This document shows positions 8,745 to 18,638 of a stretch of 64,000 nucleotides of DNA, piece after piece. Within the stretch, counting starts at the first letter, position 1; every line of letters starts with the position of its first letter. The notes below the pieces were generated by a model, which was not told the DNA's origin, did no database searches, and saw only the letters and a program-made list of their open reading frames with translations. Source of the DNA: Novipirellula herctigrandis (GTDB lineage Bacteria > Planctomycetota > Planctomycetia > Pirellulales > Pirellulaceae). The translations under genes and the position numbers were made by a program. The stretch covers positions 6,299,632-6,363,631 of the forward strand of contig SJPJ01000001.1 of assembly GCA_007859835.1 (NCBI GenBank). The letters are read 5' to 3'.

Positions 8745-11720
8745 TTATTGTTGCATTTCCTTTTCGCGGGCTGCCAAATATCCCCATACCAAGACGTTGG
8801 GAGCCCACCTGTCGACGGTGTACTCCTCAAGCATTGGCCAGCCACCGAGATCCCAGTATGCTTGGTGGGTCGGCCATGCGTAGGCATCGGGCACCGTCGC
8901 TTTGCCGATCACCCAGGTAATCGGCCATATCACTCCATTGTCGTGCCATTTTTGAAAGTCAATGTTGCCATAGGGAACCAAGCCCGCTGGTACGGCTTGT
9001 CCCGTTCGTCGCGCATCGAGTTTGAATACATTCTTGACTGGATTCGTACTTAGCCCCGTCATGTAGACAAGGTTATTTGGGTTGCATCCACTTTGAAACT
9101 GAGTCGATCGCACTGCTCCGGCCAGGTAGCGAGGATCGCCAGTCAAGAAGTGGGCTCGCGTTAGGTCGGCGGCATCAGGCACGGTGTAGTGGCCGATGAA
9201 TTGAGGTTTTCCCCTATCGCAAGTCGTGACGTTAAATGCGTTGCCCTCCGCGTATTGCAGAGCCCTTTGAGCGACCACCTCGATCGCTTCGACGGCTTTC
9301 TGCTTTCGTTCCGGTTCGCCCAGTCCATCAGGTAAATTTGCATAAATGAACGCTTGTTCGCGCTGGACGTGCTTTCCCCAAACGAATAAATCGGGCACTT
9401 GATCGGTTAGTGCAGAGTCTTTGAGGAAGACGTCGTGATAATCCGGCTCACCTGTTAGCCGGTAAAGTTCGAGTGCCGCCAAATTGCGACTATCCGTGGC
9501 TTGCCATGTGTTGTCACGTTTCGCTGTATGGCCCGCCGTCTTGTCGCGTGCATAGTCTTGTTCGGCAAATTGGAAAGCACGAATGGCGCTGTCGCGAATC
9601 ACGTTTGCTCGCTTAGCGTTGTAGGGTTTGAGCAGTCGTGCGAGTCGCGCGGCTACGGCGGAATAATACCAACTCGATGCATAATCGGGAGCCAAGATGT
9701 AGCTGCTGAAACCGTTAAGCCAGCTCACTTCGCCAACAAGCGGATCGCCCTTACTCTCGATTCCAAAACCGACGCCGCCATTTGATTGTTGCAATCGCTC
9801 AAAGCACTGGAACTCGAACATTGCTTCGGTCAAGATGTCAGGCAAGCCTTCTGTCTTGGGAATGTTTAGCTCTAAAGCAGCAAAGTAGTCGGGGAACAAT
9901 TCGAATATTTCAAGTGTCGCCATGGTCGTCTTCATGTGCGTGACCCGACGCGGGTTCCAATCGCCCGCGTCGTGATAGCCACCCCATCCACCAGCACGCG
10001 GTTCTCCGGTGTCACCGTCAACAATCGACGCAAATGATTCGCCACCGCTTTCTACCGATCGATATTTCGATTGGGTCACCGGGTAGCCATCCGCAGGGTG
10101 CATGTCACGCGGTTTGCGAAAGTCGGTGTAAGGAGGCCCAAGTTCCACACCGCTGCGTTGATGATACAGTCCTCGCATTTGTGTTAAGAATGCCGTTTGC
10201 CATACGTGATCACCGATTTCAAAGGGGAACGAGCAACCGACGCCATCGACCACAACGCGGTATCGTCCCGGTTCGCTAAAGCGTGAAAAGTCGCATCGAG
10301 CTACATCGGTGCCGTTGAAGTTCGCATCACGAGCCATCAACTCAGGTTGATCCGCCGGAAAATGCCGCTCACTTCTACCTTCAAAAACGATCCGACCCGA
10401 TGCTTCGTCGACAAGCGAAAAACGCATCGACTCGGGCAACCGAAGCACGCCACCGGTACCAAGCCAACACGAAAGGAAGGCTTGCTTGGCCGGATCATCT
10501 GGTCGATAGCCGATTTGGTGAGCATGCACCGCTTCGCTACGGATTTTGTTTGAGCGGAACTCAAAAGCAATCTCACTTCGGCGGGTATTGAGCGTCCCAA
10601 ATTTAACTCGGTACGTTTTTCCTTCGGTAAGAGGCTTTGGCAGTCGCAGGTAAAGCGTGTGTCGGACGCCAACGGTGGAGGGGCCCTGTGCCCAAGCATT
10701 GACGTGACTCTTTCGGCCGACCGAAATTGGCTTCAACGTTGGCGTTGATTCGGCGTCGTCACCGCATTTGATTCGATAGGTTTCAGGTTTGTCAGCGACG
10801 AAGTCGAGTAGGGGATCACCAGCGATTTGTTCGTAGGTGGTCAACCAACCACGATCGGGACCGATTAACCAACCGACAATCTGGTCGTCGCGTAAGAGTT
10901 CTACTTTTTTGATCTCACCTTGCTCATTTTTTGTTTCTCGCTTTTGATCTCCTGCGATTGGTTCGTATTTGGAGAATTCAGCTGGAATGAGCGTGCCGGC
11001 TTGAATTTCAATTGCCATCACATCATTGGCGACCATCGAGATATGCTGCACCGTGGGTGATGTCTGTGATCGCTTTCCGAATCGTGCCTTGAGCGATTCT
11101 TGTTGTTGCTTTTTTTGATTCGCTTCGGCAAGTAAGCGAGCTTTTTTCGCTGCTCGAGCGTTGAGGACTTCTTCGCTCGGCGATTGCATCAAAACGGCAT
11201 CGACTTCCACGTCAACCTCCTTGGCGCCGGACCAATCACCGATCAATTGCACTTGTCGCAGATTTTCAAGATCGGGTTTGCCACCATCATCTCCAACCGC
11301 ATTCGGTTCGGAAAATGACGCACCCTCTTTCGGGAATATTTCAATGAACTCGGAAGTTGCTTGCTGAGGAAGTGGAAACGTCCATCGTCCTTGGCGCTGC
11401 TCGGAGTCACCTAGTAATAGCACAATCGCAGACGCTTGATTGGCCGGGCCAATTTTGATGCGTAGTACGGGGGTCATCTCCGCATTGGCGGCAATATCCC
11501 ATTTGCCATTGATTCCCGCGCCACCTTGGTTGTCGACACCTCGGATCACCGCCACTCCCTTTTCGGTTGCTACCTTTCCTTCCCAGGACAAATAGCAGAA
11601 CACAAAGGGGCGATCAAAACCTTCAATCTCATTTTCTTGGGCCTTCATAGCGGGGGGCGGAACAAGGAGAATGCTCCAAAGAACAGCCAAGATTGAATCG
11701 ATTGGCAAACGAACTTTCAT
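8745..11720 (-). CDS. glycoside hydrolase family 9 protein (cellulase-type)
   Basis: A 991-residue secreted protein with an N-terminal signal peptide. After an N-terminal region of about 400 residues (first a beta-sandwich-like stretch resembling a carbohydrate-binding module), an Ig-like CelD_N-type segment starts at HQIGYRPDDPAKQAFLS. The catalytic (alpha/alpha)6 barrel follows. It has the GH9 signature GGYHDAGDWNPR with D584 and D587 as candidate catalytic base/nucleophile-activating residues. Near the C-terminus MLEEYTVDRWAPNVLVWGYL matches the family's acid motif, with E965 or E966 as the probable proton donor. GH9 enzymes cleave beta-1,4-glucans and related links by inversion. The family is usually about 500-900 residues, so the extra N-terminal part is notable. 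Likely substrate: plant or algal beta-glucan or mixed-linkage glycan. Confidence 0.88.
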   Translation of the reverse strand: MKVRLPIDSILAVLWSILLVPPPAMKAQENEIEGFDRPFVFCYLSWEGKVATEKGVAVIRGVDNQGGAGINGKWDIAANAEMTPVLRIKIGPANQASAIVLLLGDSEQRQGRWTFPLPQQATSEFIEIFPKEGASFSEPNAVGDDGGKPDLENLRQVQLIGDWSGAKEVDVEVDAVLMQSPSEEVLNARAAKKARLLAEANQKKQQQESLKARFGKRSQTSPTVQHISMVANDVMAIEIQAGTLIPAEFSKYEPIAGDQKRETKNEQGEIKKVELLRDDQIVGWLIGPDRGWLTTYEQIAGDPLLDFVADKPETYRIKCGDDAESTPTLKPISVGRKSHVNAWAQGPSTVGVRHTLYLRLPKPLTEGKTYRVKFGTLNTRRSEIAFEFRSNKIRSEAVHAHQIGYRPDDPAKQAFLSCWLGTGGVLRLPESMRFSLVDEASGRIVFEGRSERHFPADQPELMARDANFNGTDVARCDFSRFSEPGRYRVVVDGVGCSFPFEIGDHVWQTAFLTQMRGLYHQRSGVELGPPYTDFRKPRDMHPADGYPVTQSKYRSVESGGESFASIVDGDTGEPRAGGWGGYHDAGDWNPRRVTHMKTTMATLEIFELFPDYFAALELNIPKTEGLPDILTEAMFEFQCFERLQQSNGGVGFGIESKGDPLVGEVSWLNGFSSYILAPDYASSWYYSAVAARLARLLKPYNAKRANVIRDSAIRAFQFAEQDYARDKTAGHTAKRDNTWQATDSRNLAALELYRLTGEPDYHDVFLKDSALTDQVPDLFVWGKHVQREQAFIYANLPDGLGEPERKQKAVEAIEVVAQRALQYAEGNAFNVTTCDRGKPQFIGHYTVPDAADLTRAHFLTGDPRYLAGAVRSTQFQSGCNPNNLVYMTGLSTNPVKNVFKLDARRTGQAVPAGLVPYGNIDFQKWHDNGVIWPITWVIGKATVPDAYAWPTHQAYWDLGGWPMLEEYTVDRWAPNVLVWGYLAAREKEMQQ

Positions 11721-11847
11721 GGAATTGGACCCCGCGGCGAGGTAAGGTGGAGGGCAGGAACGCTCAGTTTAACTCATTGGGGGGCCAATTTCGATTTTGG
11801 GACGAACTAGTTACAATGGTCCTCGTTACAGCCGTTTTCGCATCGTC

Positions 11848-11876
11848 CCCAAGAAGCATCGTTCCCAAGAAGCATC
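11848..11876. repeat. direct repeat next to the DUF6807 start codon
   Basis: CCCAAGAAGCATC occurs at 11848-11860 and 11864-11876, 16 bases apart, ending just before the ATG at 11877. It may be a duplication in the leader; no function is assigned. Confidence 0.7.
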
Positions 11877-12860
11877 ATGTCAGCTCACAAGTATTTGCAT
11901 CTCGCGGTTTTCGGGTTGTTCCTAATGCCAGCCATGGCGAACGGTGAGTCACCGCTCGTCACATCGAAAGTATCCGTTAAACCTAGCGATGCACCCGAAG
12001 GGTGGACGGTCTCGGATGGAGAGCGACTTTTCGCGGGGTTCATCGCAAAAAGTGGACATAAGTCGGTTATCTATCCAATCATCGGGCCTGGCGGACAGCG
12101 GATGACGCGTGATTACCCCATGTCGGATGCCACTGGTGGGGAAAAGCACGACCATATCCATCATCGTTCATTGTGGTTCACTCACGGCGATGTGAACGGT
12201 ATCGATTTTTGGGGTGAGACGGAAGGTTGTGGACAAATCATCCAACTCGCAGGTGCGACAACATCCGATCCAGAGTCGAATGTTGTCACGATCACAACCG
12301 ACAACGAATGGCGTGACGCAGCCAATAAGCGGCTTCTAAGCGACACACGTCAATTTCGGTTTAGCACATTCGACAACAAGCGAATCATCGATTGCGAAAT
12401 TCAACTCAAAGCGACCGATGGCGACGTGAACTTTGGCGACACCAAAGAGGGTAGCTTTGGAATCCGTGTCGCTGGAACGATGAAAGTCGACTCAAAACTC
12501 GGTGGTAAAATCACCAATGCCGAGGGCCTTCAAGACGCGAAGGCGTGGGGAAAGAAATCCAACTGGGTTGACTACAATGGCCCTGTCGATGGGGACCAAG
12601 TTGGCATCACGGTATTCTACCACCCATCAAGTTTTGCGTCCCCGTGCTATTGGCATGTGCGGACGTATGGATTGTTCGCTGCCAACCCATTCGGGGTTCA
12701 TCACTTTGTCGGTGGCAAACCGACCGAGGGAGTGACGATTCAAGCCGGTAGTACGCTAAGAGTCCTTTGCCGTGTGATGCTCTACGAAGGAGCCTTCGAT
12801 CCACAGCAAACAGCAAAGGATTTCAAGATTTACGCGAACCAATCCGGCCCGGTTCTGTAG
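11877..12860 (+). CDS. secreted DUF6807 (PmoA-like) protein
   Basis: 327 residues with a signal peptide (hydrophobic stretch, cleavage likely near ANG at 21-23). The core has the features of the DUF6807 family, which was named PmoA-like although it is not a methane monooxygenase subunit: a beta-rich body with HIHHRSLWFTHGDVNGIDFWGE and a C-terminal HVRTYGLFAANPFGVHHF. The His-rich HDHIHHRS stretch and the HH near the C-terminus look like metal or substrate contacts (inference). Family members in planctomycetes are common near sugar-processing genes; function is unknown. It ends 9 bases from the 3' end of the convergent TIGR03545 gene. Confidence 0.82.
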   Translation: MSAHKYLHLAVFGLFLMPAMANGESPLVTSKVSVKPSDAPEGWTVSDGERLFAGFIAKSGHKSVIYPIIGPGGQRMTRDYPMSDATGGEKHDHIHHRSLWFTHGDVNGIDFWGETEGCGQIIQLAGATTSDPESNVVTITTDNEWRDAANKRLLSDTRQFRFSTFDNKRIIDCEIQLKATDGDVNFGDTKEGSFGIRVAGTMKVDSKLGGKITNAEGLQDAKAWGKKSNWVDYNGPVDGDQVGITVFYHPSSFASPCYWHVRTYGLFAANPFGVHHFVGGKPTEGVTIQAGSTLRVLCRVMLYEGAFDPQQTAKDFKIYANQSGPVL

Positions 12861-12869
12861 TCGTACGGT

Positions 12870-14627
12870 TTATCGAAGTTGTTTTTGCAGGGCACCGCGT
12901 AGCCGGCCTAGATAAACGTCGGCGTCGCCTACTTCGTTCATCACTTTTTGGCTCATTTCCTCGATCGACTTGTCGGCACTCGCCAGCAGCGATCGCGCTT
13001 CGCTTTGCTGTGACGTTAGCCATTCACGAAGGGCCAATGTTTGTTCCAAGTGAGCTTGGTCAATTTTGGCTTTCAGCTTCGCTTGCGAGGCAGCCAATTG
13101 ATCGTTGACGGCATCTTCGGTCGCTCGACGAAATACTTGCCCAAGATTGGTGTGCAGGTCTAAAGCCAAGTCTTCCCATTTGCCTTCGAAATTTGCATCG
13201 ATTTCAATTCGATCCACTGAGTCAAGGCTTGCTTGCATCGATTGAGCTGCCGCCGATTTGGCATGTTTTGAATCGAGAGCCAGTTGCATCTTCAATCCCG
13301 TTTGCTTGCTGACGAACCGTCCTTGCACTTGGTCCCCTTCGCTACGCAATTGAACCCACAACTCGCGTTGGCCGCCTGTGATACGCAGGCCAGCGTCCTG
13401 CTCGTTGCCCAAGCGAAGTGGCTTCGCCTCGGTTTGTGGCCAATGAAGTGTCAATAGATCCACATCGGCACCACGTCGTCGGTCACGAACGTATTCGACT
13501 CGGACGAGTTCGGGGCCTTCGAGTTGCAACTTTGCAACGCTTGGCTCACGAAGCAATTCAGGCGAGGGAGTCATGTTTTCGACAAAGCCAGTCAACGCGT
13601 ATGTGTTGCCATTGGCTCGCATCAGTCCACCAACTTCACAATGGCGAACCAAGACATCGGGCAGCCGGTCGTTGCCGATCAAGTCGATATCTTCACCACG
13701 AATTCGGTCGGTCTCGGGGGCGACGATCGTGTAGTTGGCAATCGTCCGGCCGCCATCGAGGTAGCTGCGGATTTGCGAGACTTGCTCGCCCACAGCGCGT
13801 TTGAGCAGATCGACGCCAAAGTTGTCCGAATCTTCGAGACCACCCGGCACATACTTTTCGACCTTGGCCATGTCGATCTTTTTCGCTTCATCAAGTGACG
13901 CGAGGTCGTTTTGTAATCGTTCCGGCAGCGAATCGATCGCTTGGCGAACGGCCATCAACTCATTGCGAGCTTCGCGAGCCTTTTCCAGCGTTCGTTGCAG
14001 TTGAGGTAAATCGCGAAGCGGATTGTCGATTCCGCGAGCTTCGTCACGAACGGTACGCACTTGTTCTTCAAGGTTGCGGGCGCGAACGACGAGCGATTCG
14101 TATTCAGTTTCCCATCGACTACGGATTTCTTTGCTTCGGCGAACCGTTTCGAGGTTCTCCGTTAACGCGCTCGCTTCGTCGCCAAGCTTATTGGTGGTCG
14201 CGTCTAAAAGCTTGGTCAAGATCGATGGTTCGCCCGTATCGATCGGTTCGGGCTCATCCGTTTGATCAAGTTTGCCCGAATAATCGCGGTGCGATCCGAT
14301 TTGGATGCCAGTGATCTTGCCATCACGAGCAACCCAGCGGCGATGCAACAGTGCGTCACCATCAAGCGTTAGCTCGATCGATTCGGCTCGAAACGCATCC
14401 CGCATGTCTTTCTCGTCGCGTGGATCGGCAACGTGAAAATCAGAGTAGCGAATGCTTGGTGGAAACAGACCAACGTGGGCGCTGCCAATTTCGACTTTAG
14501 CGCCGGTGGCACTTTCTAAGCCGCTAATCGTTACGTAGCTGGCGACAGGGCCGAGGCCCCAACGCAGTAACATCACAATGGCGACGACGATGATCAAACG
14601 GGTGATCACAAAACTCCAGCGAATCAT
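12870..14627 (-). CDS. TIGR03545-family AsmA-like membrane protein
   Basis: 585 residues. One N-terminal membrane segment (about 8-25) is followed by an AsmA-like start (GLESATGAKVEIGSAHVGLFPPSIRYSDFHVADP), then a long coiled coil (about 150-260, ALTENLETVRRSKEIRSRWETEYESLV onward), a beta-rich middle and a second helical C-terminal coil. This matches the uncharacterised TIGR03545 family, whose gene is usually beside a TIGR03546 gene; that partner is directly upstream and overlaps it by 4 bases (ATGA). By analogy with AsmA/YhdP proteins a role in envelope lipid or membrane-protein handling is possible, but this is inference. Confidence 0.8.
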   Translation of the reverse strand: MIRWSFVITRLIIVVAIVMLLRWGLGPVASYVTISGLESATGAKVEIGSAHVGLFPPSIRYSDFHVADPRDEKDMRDAFRAESIELTLDGDALLHRRWVARDGKITGIQIGSHRDYSGKLDQTDEPEPIDTGEPSILTKLLDATTNKLGDEASALTENLETVRRSKEIRSRWETEYESLVVRARNLEEQVRTVRDEARGIDNPLRDLPQLQRTLEKAREARNELMAVRQAIDSLPERLQNDLASLDEAKKIDMAKVEKYVPGGLEDSDNFGVDLLKRAVGEQVSQIRSYLDGGRTIANYTIVAPETDRIRGEDIDLIGNDRLPDVLVRHCEVGGLMRANGNTYALTGFVENMTPSPELLREPSVAKLQLEGPELVRVEYVRDRRRGADVDLLTLHWPQTEAKPLRLGNEQDAGLRITGGQRELWVQLRSEGDQVQGRFVSKQTGLKMQLALDSKHAKSAAAQSMQASLDSVDRIEIDANFEGKWEDLALDLHTNLGQVFRRATEDAVNDQLAASQAKLKAKIDQAHLEQTLALREWLTSQQSEARSLLASADKSIEEMSQKVMNEVGDADVYLGRLRGALQKQLR

Positions 14628-15442
14628 GCTGCATCCTTTTGCTGAGAGGTGCGCAATTGACGAAGCAAGTAATTGAGTGCTTCGTCCATCGGTTGCTGCT
14701 CATTTAATTCGGTGTCCGTATTGGACTCCGAAGTGGTATCCATGGAATCGGTCGGTTGTTCCGTGGTCGGTGTTTCGGCGACCGGAGAGTCTTTCATGCG
14801 TATCACGTCAATGCGAGTTTCGACCGCTTGGCTGCTGTGCGAATCAGCAGGATGAAAGTCAGCGGCCGAAGGTGCGCTTGGTGCTTGAGAGGGAACCCGG
14901 TGAGGACCCGAAACACGTTGGTGTCCTCCATCAACGACAACCACTTTTTCTTTCCCTGATTTCGACGCCGATTCCGTTACGGGAGCGGGCGAATCGAGTT
15001 CTTCGATTGGTTTTGGTTTGAACAGGCGAAAGAACGGATAAGTGATGATGAAGATTGGCAGCAGTGCAGCGACGCCAATCAGAAAGCTTCCCATTACGAC
15101 CGTGTTGTTCATTTCGGTCCAAGGCATGAGCGGCAAACCCCATGCATTGGCCAAATGGGGCGCAAGAGCTTCATGCGACAGCACATATTCGCCGATTTGG
15201 TGCGAATAGGGATCGAGTTTCGTTGCTGAAAACGAGACGCCTATCGCGGTAAGCGCCGCCATCGCGTGGTTGATTCGAACCGAAAGAACGACGACCAGAA
15301 CCGCCAACGCGACTAGGTTTCCGTGAGGAATGATGCCTAGCAATACGCCTAACGCCACCGCCCATGCGAGTTGGTGTGGGTATTGGCGACCGGCGATCGC
15401 TTTTCGGACGTTACTCAGTAGTTTGATGGACCAGATGATCAT
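14624..15442 (-). CDS. TIGR03546/DUF2062-like membrane protein
   Basis: 272 residues with membrane segments near 25-55 and 105-140. The segment WAVALGVLLGIIPHGNLVALAVLVVVLSVRINHAM and the conserved KLLSNVRKAIAGRQYPHQLA start fit TIGR03546, a family related to DUF2062. The C-terminal ~120 residues are acidic, Ser/Pro-rich and probably flexible. The following gene overlaps by 4 bases, so the two are translated from one message. No enzymatic motif is seen; the pair probably acts together in the membrane. Confidence 0.8.
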   Translation of the reverse strand: MIIWSIKLLSNVRKAIAGRQYPHQLAWAVALGVLLGIIPHGNLVALAVLVVVLSVRINHAMAALTAIGVSFSATKLDPYSHQIGEYVLSHEALAPHLANAWGLPLMPWTEMNNTVVMGSFLIGVAALLPIFIITYPFFRLFKPKPIEELDSPAPVTESASKSGKEKVVVVDGGHQRVSGPHRVPSQAPSAPSAADFHPADSHSSQAVETRIDVIRMKDSPVAETPTTEQPTDSMDTTSESNTDTELNEQQPMDEALNYLLRQLRTSQQKDAA

Positions 15443-15754
15443 TGCGGTGCGCCTCCATGCGCACGGAAGTGGGTTCCCTGGGTTTCCATATCGAAAGGTC
15501 TATCGGCTATCTTTAGCCCGGATATTCAGTACAGACGGTAAATTTTCTCATCCCGGTCGTCTGTTATGCCTAACGGGGTAACAATGGGGCAAATGGGTTG
15601 GATGCGAAGCTTGCTCGTTGTCCTTTTGGCTGGATTTTCGGAAAATCCAGCTGCTCCGTGACCAGACTTGTCAAAACGGTTTGCGAAACTAACGGATGTG
15701 AGACGGATCACGCCCCGTCAGAACAGATACAAATAATCACCCGCGAGACACAAC
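15443..15754. other. divergent promoter region between TIGR03546 and addB-like genes
   Basis: This 312-base gap separates two divergent operons. It holds the strong inverted repeat described separately at 15629-15651. No coding frame in it looks real. Confidence 0.6.
15629..15651. promoter_or_regulatory. perfect 10-bp inverted repeat, loop CGG
   Basis: GCTGGATTTT / CGG / AAAATCCAGC. As RNA it is a 10-bp hairpin; as DNA it is a near-palindrome centred at 15640, 104 bases upstream of the addB-like start. It has no following T-run, so it is not a standard terminator. An operator for the divergent pair or a leader hairpin are both possible. Confidence 0.55.
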
Positions 15755-18601
15755 GTGAATTCCCTGTTTCCCTCCAGCGATCCTGAATTTCTCGGCTGGG
15801 ATAAACCCTTGATCCCGCTTGTGGCCGACATTCTTGCCAGACGATTTGCTTCGGGCGAAGCGCTTAACCTCTCTCGATTTCTCTGTGTCTTGCCTACCTC
15901 CTTCGGCTCGCATCGGTTCGAACTATTGCTCGGCGATCGTGCCGATGAAGCTGGCTTGTCGCTGTGCCCTCCCCAAATTTTGACGCTCGGACAACTTCCC
16001 GAGCAACTTTACCGGCCACGAAAACCGCTGGCGATCGAGTTTGAACAAACACTAGCATGGTCGCGGGTCCTGGCTTCCGCCCACCCCGATGAGTTGGCCC
16101 CCCTTGTTCCGACATTGCCGCATTCCGATGAGGTTGATTCGTGGATGGAACTTGCCGCTACGATCCGGGGACTGCATGAAGAGCTCGCGTCGAATCAATT
16201 GTCGTTTCTTTCGGTCGCAGAAGTCTCTGAAGCCGAAAGCGACAAGCGGCGATGGAAGTTGTTGGCCAAATTGTTTGACGGCTTTTTGACAGCACTCGAT
16301 CAAGCTGGCTTAGCCGACCCACATCATGAGCGTCAATATGCGCTGCAAAACCACGCATGCAATACCGACAAGACAATTGTGTTGATTGGGACCAGTGACC
16401 TCAGTCAACTTCAAACCGCCATGCTCGATGCCGTTCAAGCAGAGATCATGCCGTTCGTTGCCGCGCCGACTAACCAAACGCATCGTTTTGATCAGTTCGG
16501 ATGTATCGTCACAGAAAAGTGGACCAACTACGTGTTGCCCGTCGAGGACAATCAACTCATCCCGGCGGGTGACATCGCGGATCAAGCGAGCGCGGTAGCG
16601 GAAAGTTTGGCGGAACTGGCGACGGATTTCCCCGCCGACGAAATCACCATTGGTGTGACGGATGAATCACAAGTCGGACCGATCGAATTGGAACTCAGAG
16701 GTTGCGGGGTCGACACTTTTCGTCATCTTGGTTGGACCGTTAGTCGTACGGCGGTGGGACGATTGATTGAGTTGGCGGCCGCCTATTTGAAAAGCCACTC
16801 ATGGCAATCGCTGGCGACGCTCGTCCGGCATAGCGATGTGCATGACTGGATTACCAAAACGCTTGCTCAGCGAAAGCACCCTGCTAAATCAATAGGTTCT
16901 GCGAAATCAAAGGACGCACAAGTTGATTGGCTCATCGAACTCGATCAGCTCCTAGCGAACCACTATCCCATCCAAATCGATGCGGACTTGCCCAAGGAGG
17001 CAAAAGACAACTACCCGCAAGCGATTGCGGTCGCCACCTTGGTTGAAAAATGGTTGACCCCCTTTAGCAACAAAAAGACGACACGTCCGTTGGCCCGTTG
17101 GTGTGAAACGATCTCCAAATGGCTGGCGAGCCTATTCGACGAGGGCGAAAACGATGACGATCACAGTTTTCCGCTGGAAGTCGCCCGGACCACGATGGCT
17201 TTACAATCGGTTTTGCGACTTTTAAAGCGGTTTAGCGAAGTCAACGCAAACTTGGACTTCGAGATCGATGGTGCCACGGCCATGCAGATGATCGCCAATC
17301 GCACCGGCGAATTGCGAGTCGTCCAGCCGATGGAATGTGACGATGTTGAAATCCTCGGTTGGCTCGATTTGGCACTTGATGATGCGGAGGCGTTGCTCGT
17401 CGTTGGATTGAATCATCCGTTCGTGCCAGCGGCGGTGACCAGTGACGCGTTCTTGCCCGGCAATTTGAGGACACAACTTCGCATGGCCGACAACGATCGG
17501 CGATACGCACGTGATGTCTACAACATGCAGTTGCTTCTTTCAGCTCGCAAATCGGTTCGTTTCATCATCGGACGCAACTCTGCCGACGGATCCCCCACAC
17601 CGCCAAGTCGTTTATTGGCTGCTGCGTCCGATATCGACATCGCACGTCGGATCCGGTCGCTGTTGGAAGTGCCACGCCCGCGAATCATTGTCGAACACCG
17701 CTGGGACATCACCAACGAATCCGCTGCTCTGCCGATCCCGGCATTACCACCATCAAGCGGTGAGTGTCCGGTAAAAGCGATGAGCGTTACGGCGTTTCGT
17801 GATTACTTGGCGTGTCCCTATCGTTTCTACTTGCGTCACGTCTTGAAACTCAAACCTCTTGACGATGTTTCTAGCGAATTGGCAGCTAACCAATTTGGCG
17901 ATTTGATTCACGGGGCACTCGAGCGATTCGGCGAATCAGATGACCGTGACGAATCCGATCAAAAAAATATTTACAAGCTTTTACTTCAAAATCTACACGC
18001 TTATGCGGACGACCATTATGGCTATGCCGCATCAACAGCCGTCGCTCTGCAAATTCGTCAAGCCGAACGACGATTGAGCATCGTAGCGAGGGAACAATCC
18101 AAACGGATGGCCGAAGGTTGGTTCATTAAGCAATCCGAAGCCTCGGTTGACGATAAAAAGATGGGAGCTTGCATTGAAGTCGACGGTTTTAAGATGGGAC
18201 TTCGCGGCCGGTTGGACCGCATTGACTTTCACCCCGGATCAGGGAAATGGGCGATTCTTGATTACAAGACGCATGGTCACAAACCGGAAAAGAAGCATTT
18301 GAAGAAAACCGAGAACGGCCCTGAGTGGATCGATTTGCAGTTGCCACTTTACCGCATGATGATTCCCTATCTTGGGATCGAAGCGGATGTGAAGGATGTG
18401 CAATTGGGTTACTTCAATATTAGTGACAAAGATGCCGAGACAAAAATCAATATCGCAGTATTTGACGAAGCGTTAATGGATCAAGCCCAACAATTAATAT
18501 ACGACTGTGTGCGAAGAATCCGTGACGGTGACTTCCAGCCATCGGATAAGCCAATCCAATACGACGACTATGACATGATATTGCAAACAGGAACGATGTG
18601 A
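15755..18601 (+). CDS. AddB-like PD-(D/E)XK nuclease subunit
   Basis: 948 residues from a GTG codon. The C-terminal nuclease domain is clear: CPYRFYLRH (C687), then GLRGRLDRIDFHP (D821, D824), ILDYKTHG (D836, K838) and a QLPLYR motif, i.e. the RecB/AddB-type PD-(D/E)XK core. The first ~600 residues look like a degenerate helicase-type scaffold as in AddB, without a Walker A. AddB proteins that bind a 4Fe-4S cluster use one Cys of the CPY motif and three C-terminal cysteines; here only C687 is present and the C-terminus (residues 920-948) has none, so the cluster is probably absent. Shares an operon with the helicase 37 bases downstream. Role: processing of double-strand breaks for RecA loading. 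Confidence 0.85.
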   Translation: MNSLFPSSDPEFLGWDKPLIPLVADILARRFASGEALNLSRFLCVLPTSFGSHRFELLLGDRADEAGLSLCPPQILTLGQLPEQLYRPRKPLAIEFEQTLAWSRVLASAHPDELAPLVPTLPHSDEVDSWMELAATIRGLHEELASNQLSFLSVAEVSEAESDKRRWKLLAKLFDGFLTALDQAGLADPHHERQYALQNHACNTDKTIVLIGTSDLSQLQTAMLDAVQAEIMPFVAAPTNQTHRFDQFGCIVTEKWTNYVLPVEDNQLIPAGDIADQASAVAESLAELATDFPADEITIGVTDESQVGPIELELRGCGVDTFRHLGWTVSRTAVGRLIELAAAYLKSHSWQSLATLVRHSDVHDWITKTLAQRKHPAKSIGSAKSKDAQVDWLIELDQLLANHYPIQIDADLPKEAKDNYPQAIAVATLVEKWLTPFSNKKTTRPLARWCETISKWLASLFDEGENDDDHSFPLEVARTTMALQSVLRLLKRFSEVNANLDFEIDGATAMQMIANRTGELRVVQPMECDDVEILGWLDLALDDAEALLVVGLNHPFVPAAVTSDAFLPGNLRTQLRMADNDRRYARDVYNMQLLLSARKSVRFIIGRNSADGSPTPPSRLLAAASDIDIARRIRSLLEVPRPRIIVEHRWDITNESAALPIPALPPSSGECPVKAMSVTAFRDYLACPYRFYLRHVLKLKPLDDVSSELAANQFGDLIHGALERFGESDDRDESDQKNIYKLLLQNLHAYADDHYGYAASTAVALQIRQAERRLSIVAREQSKRMAEGWFIKQSEASVDDKKMGACIEVDGFKMGLRGRLDRIDFHPGSGKWAILDYKTHGHKPEKKHLKKTENGPEWIDLQLPLYRMMIPYLGIEADVKDVQLGYFNISDKDAETKINIAVFDEALMDQAQQLIYDCVRRIRDGDFQPSDKPIQYDDYDMILQTGTM

Positions 18602-18638
18602 GCGTTTGGCCAACACCCCACCCAACTAACAAAACAAC

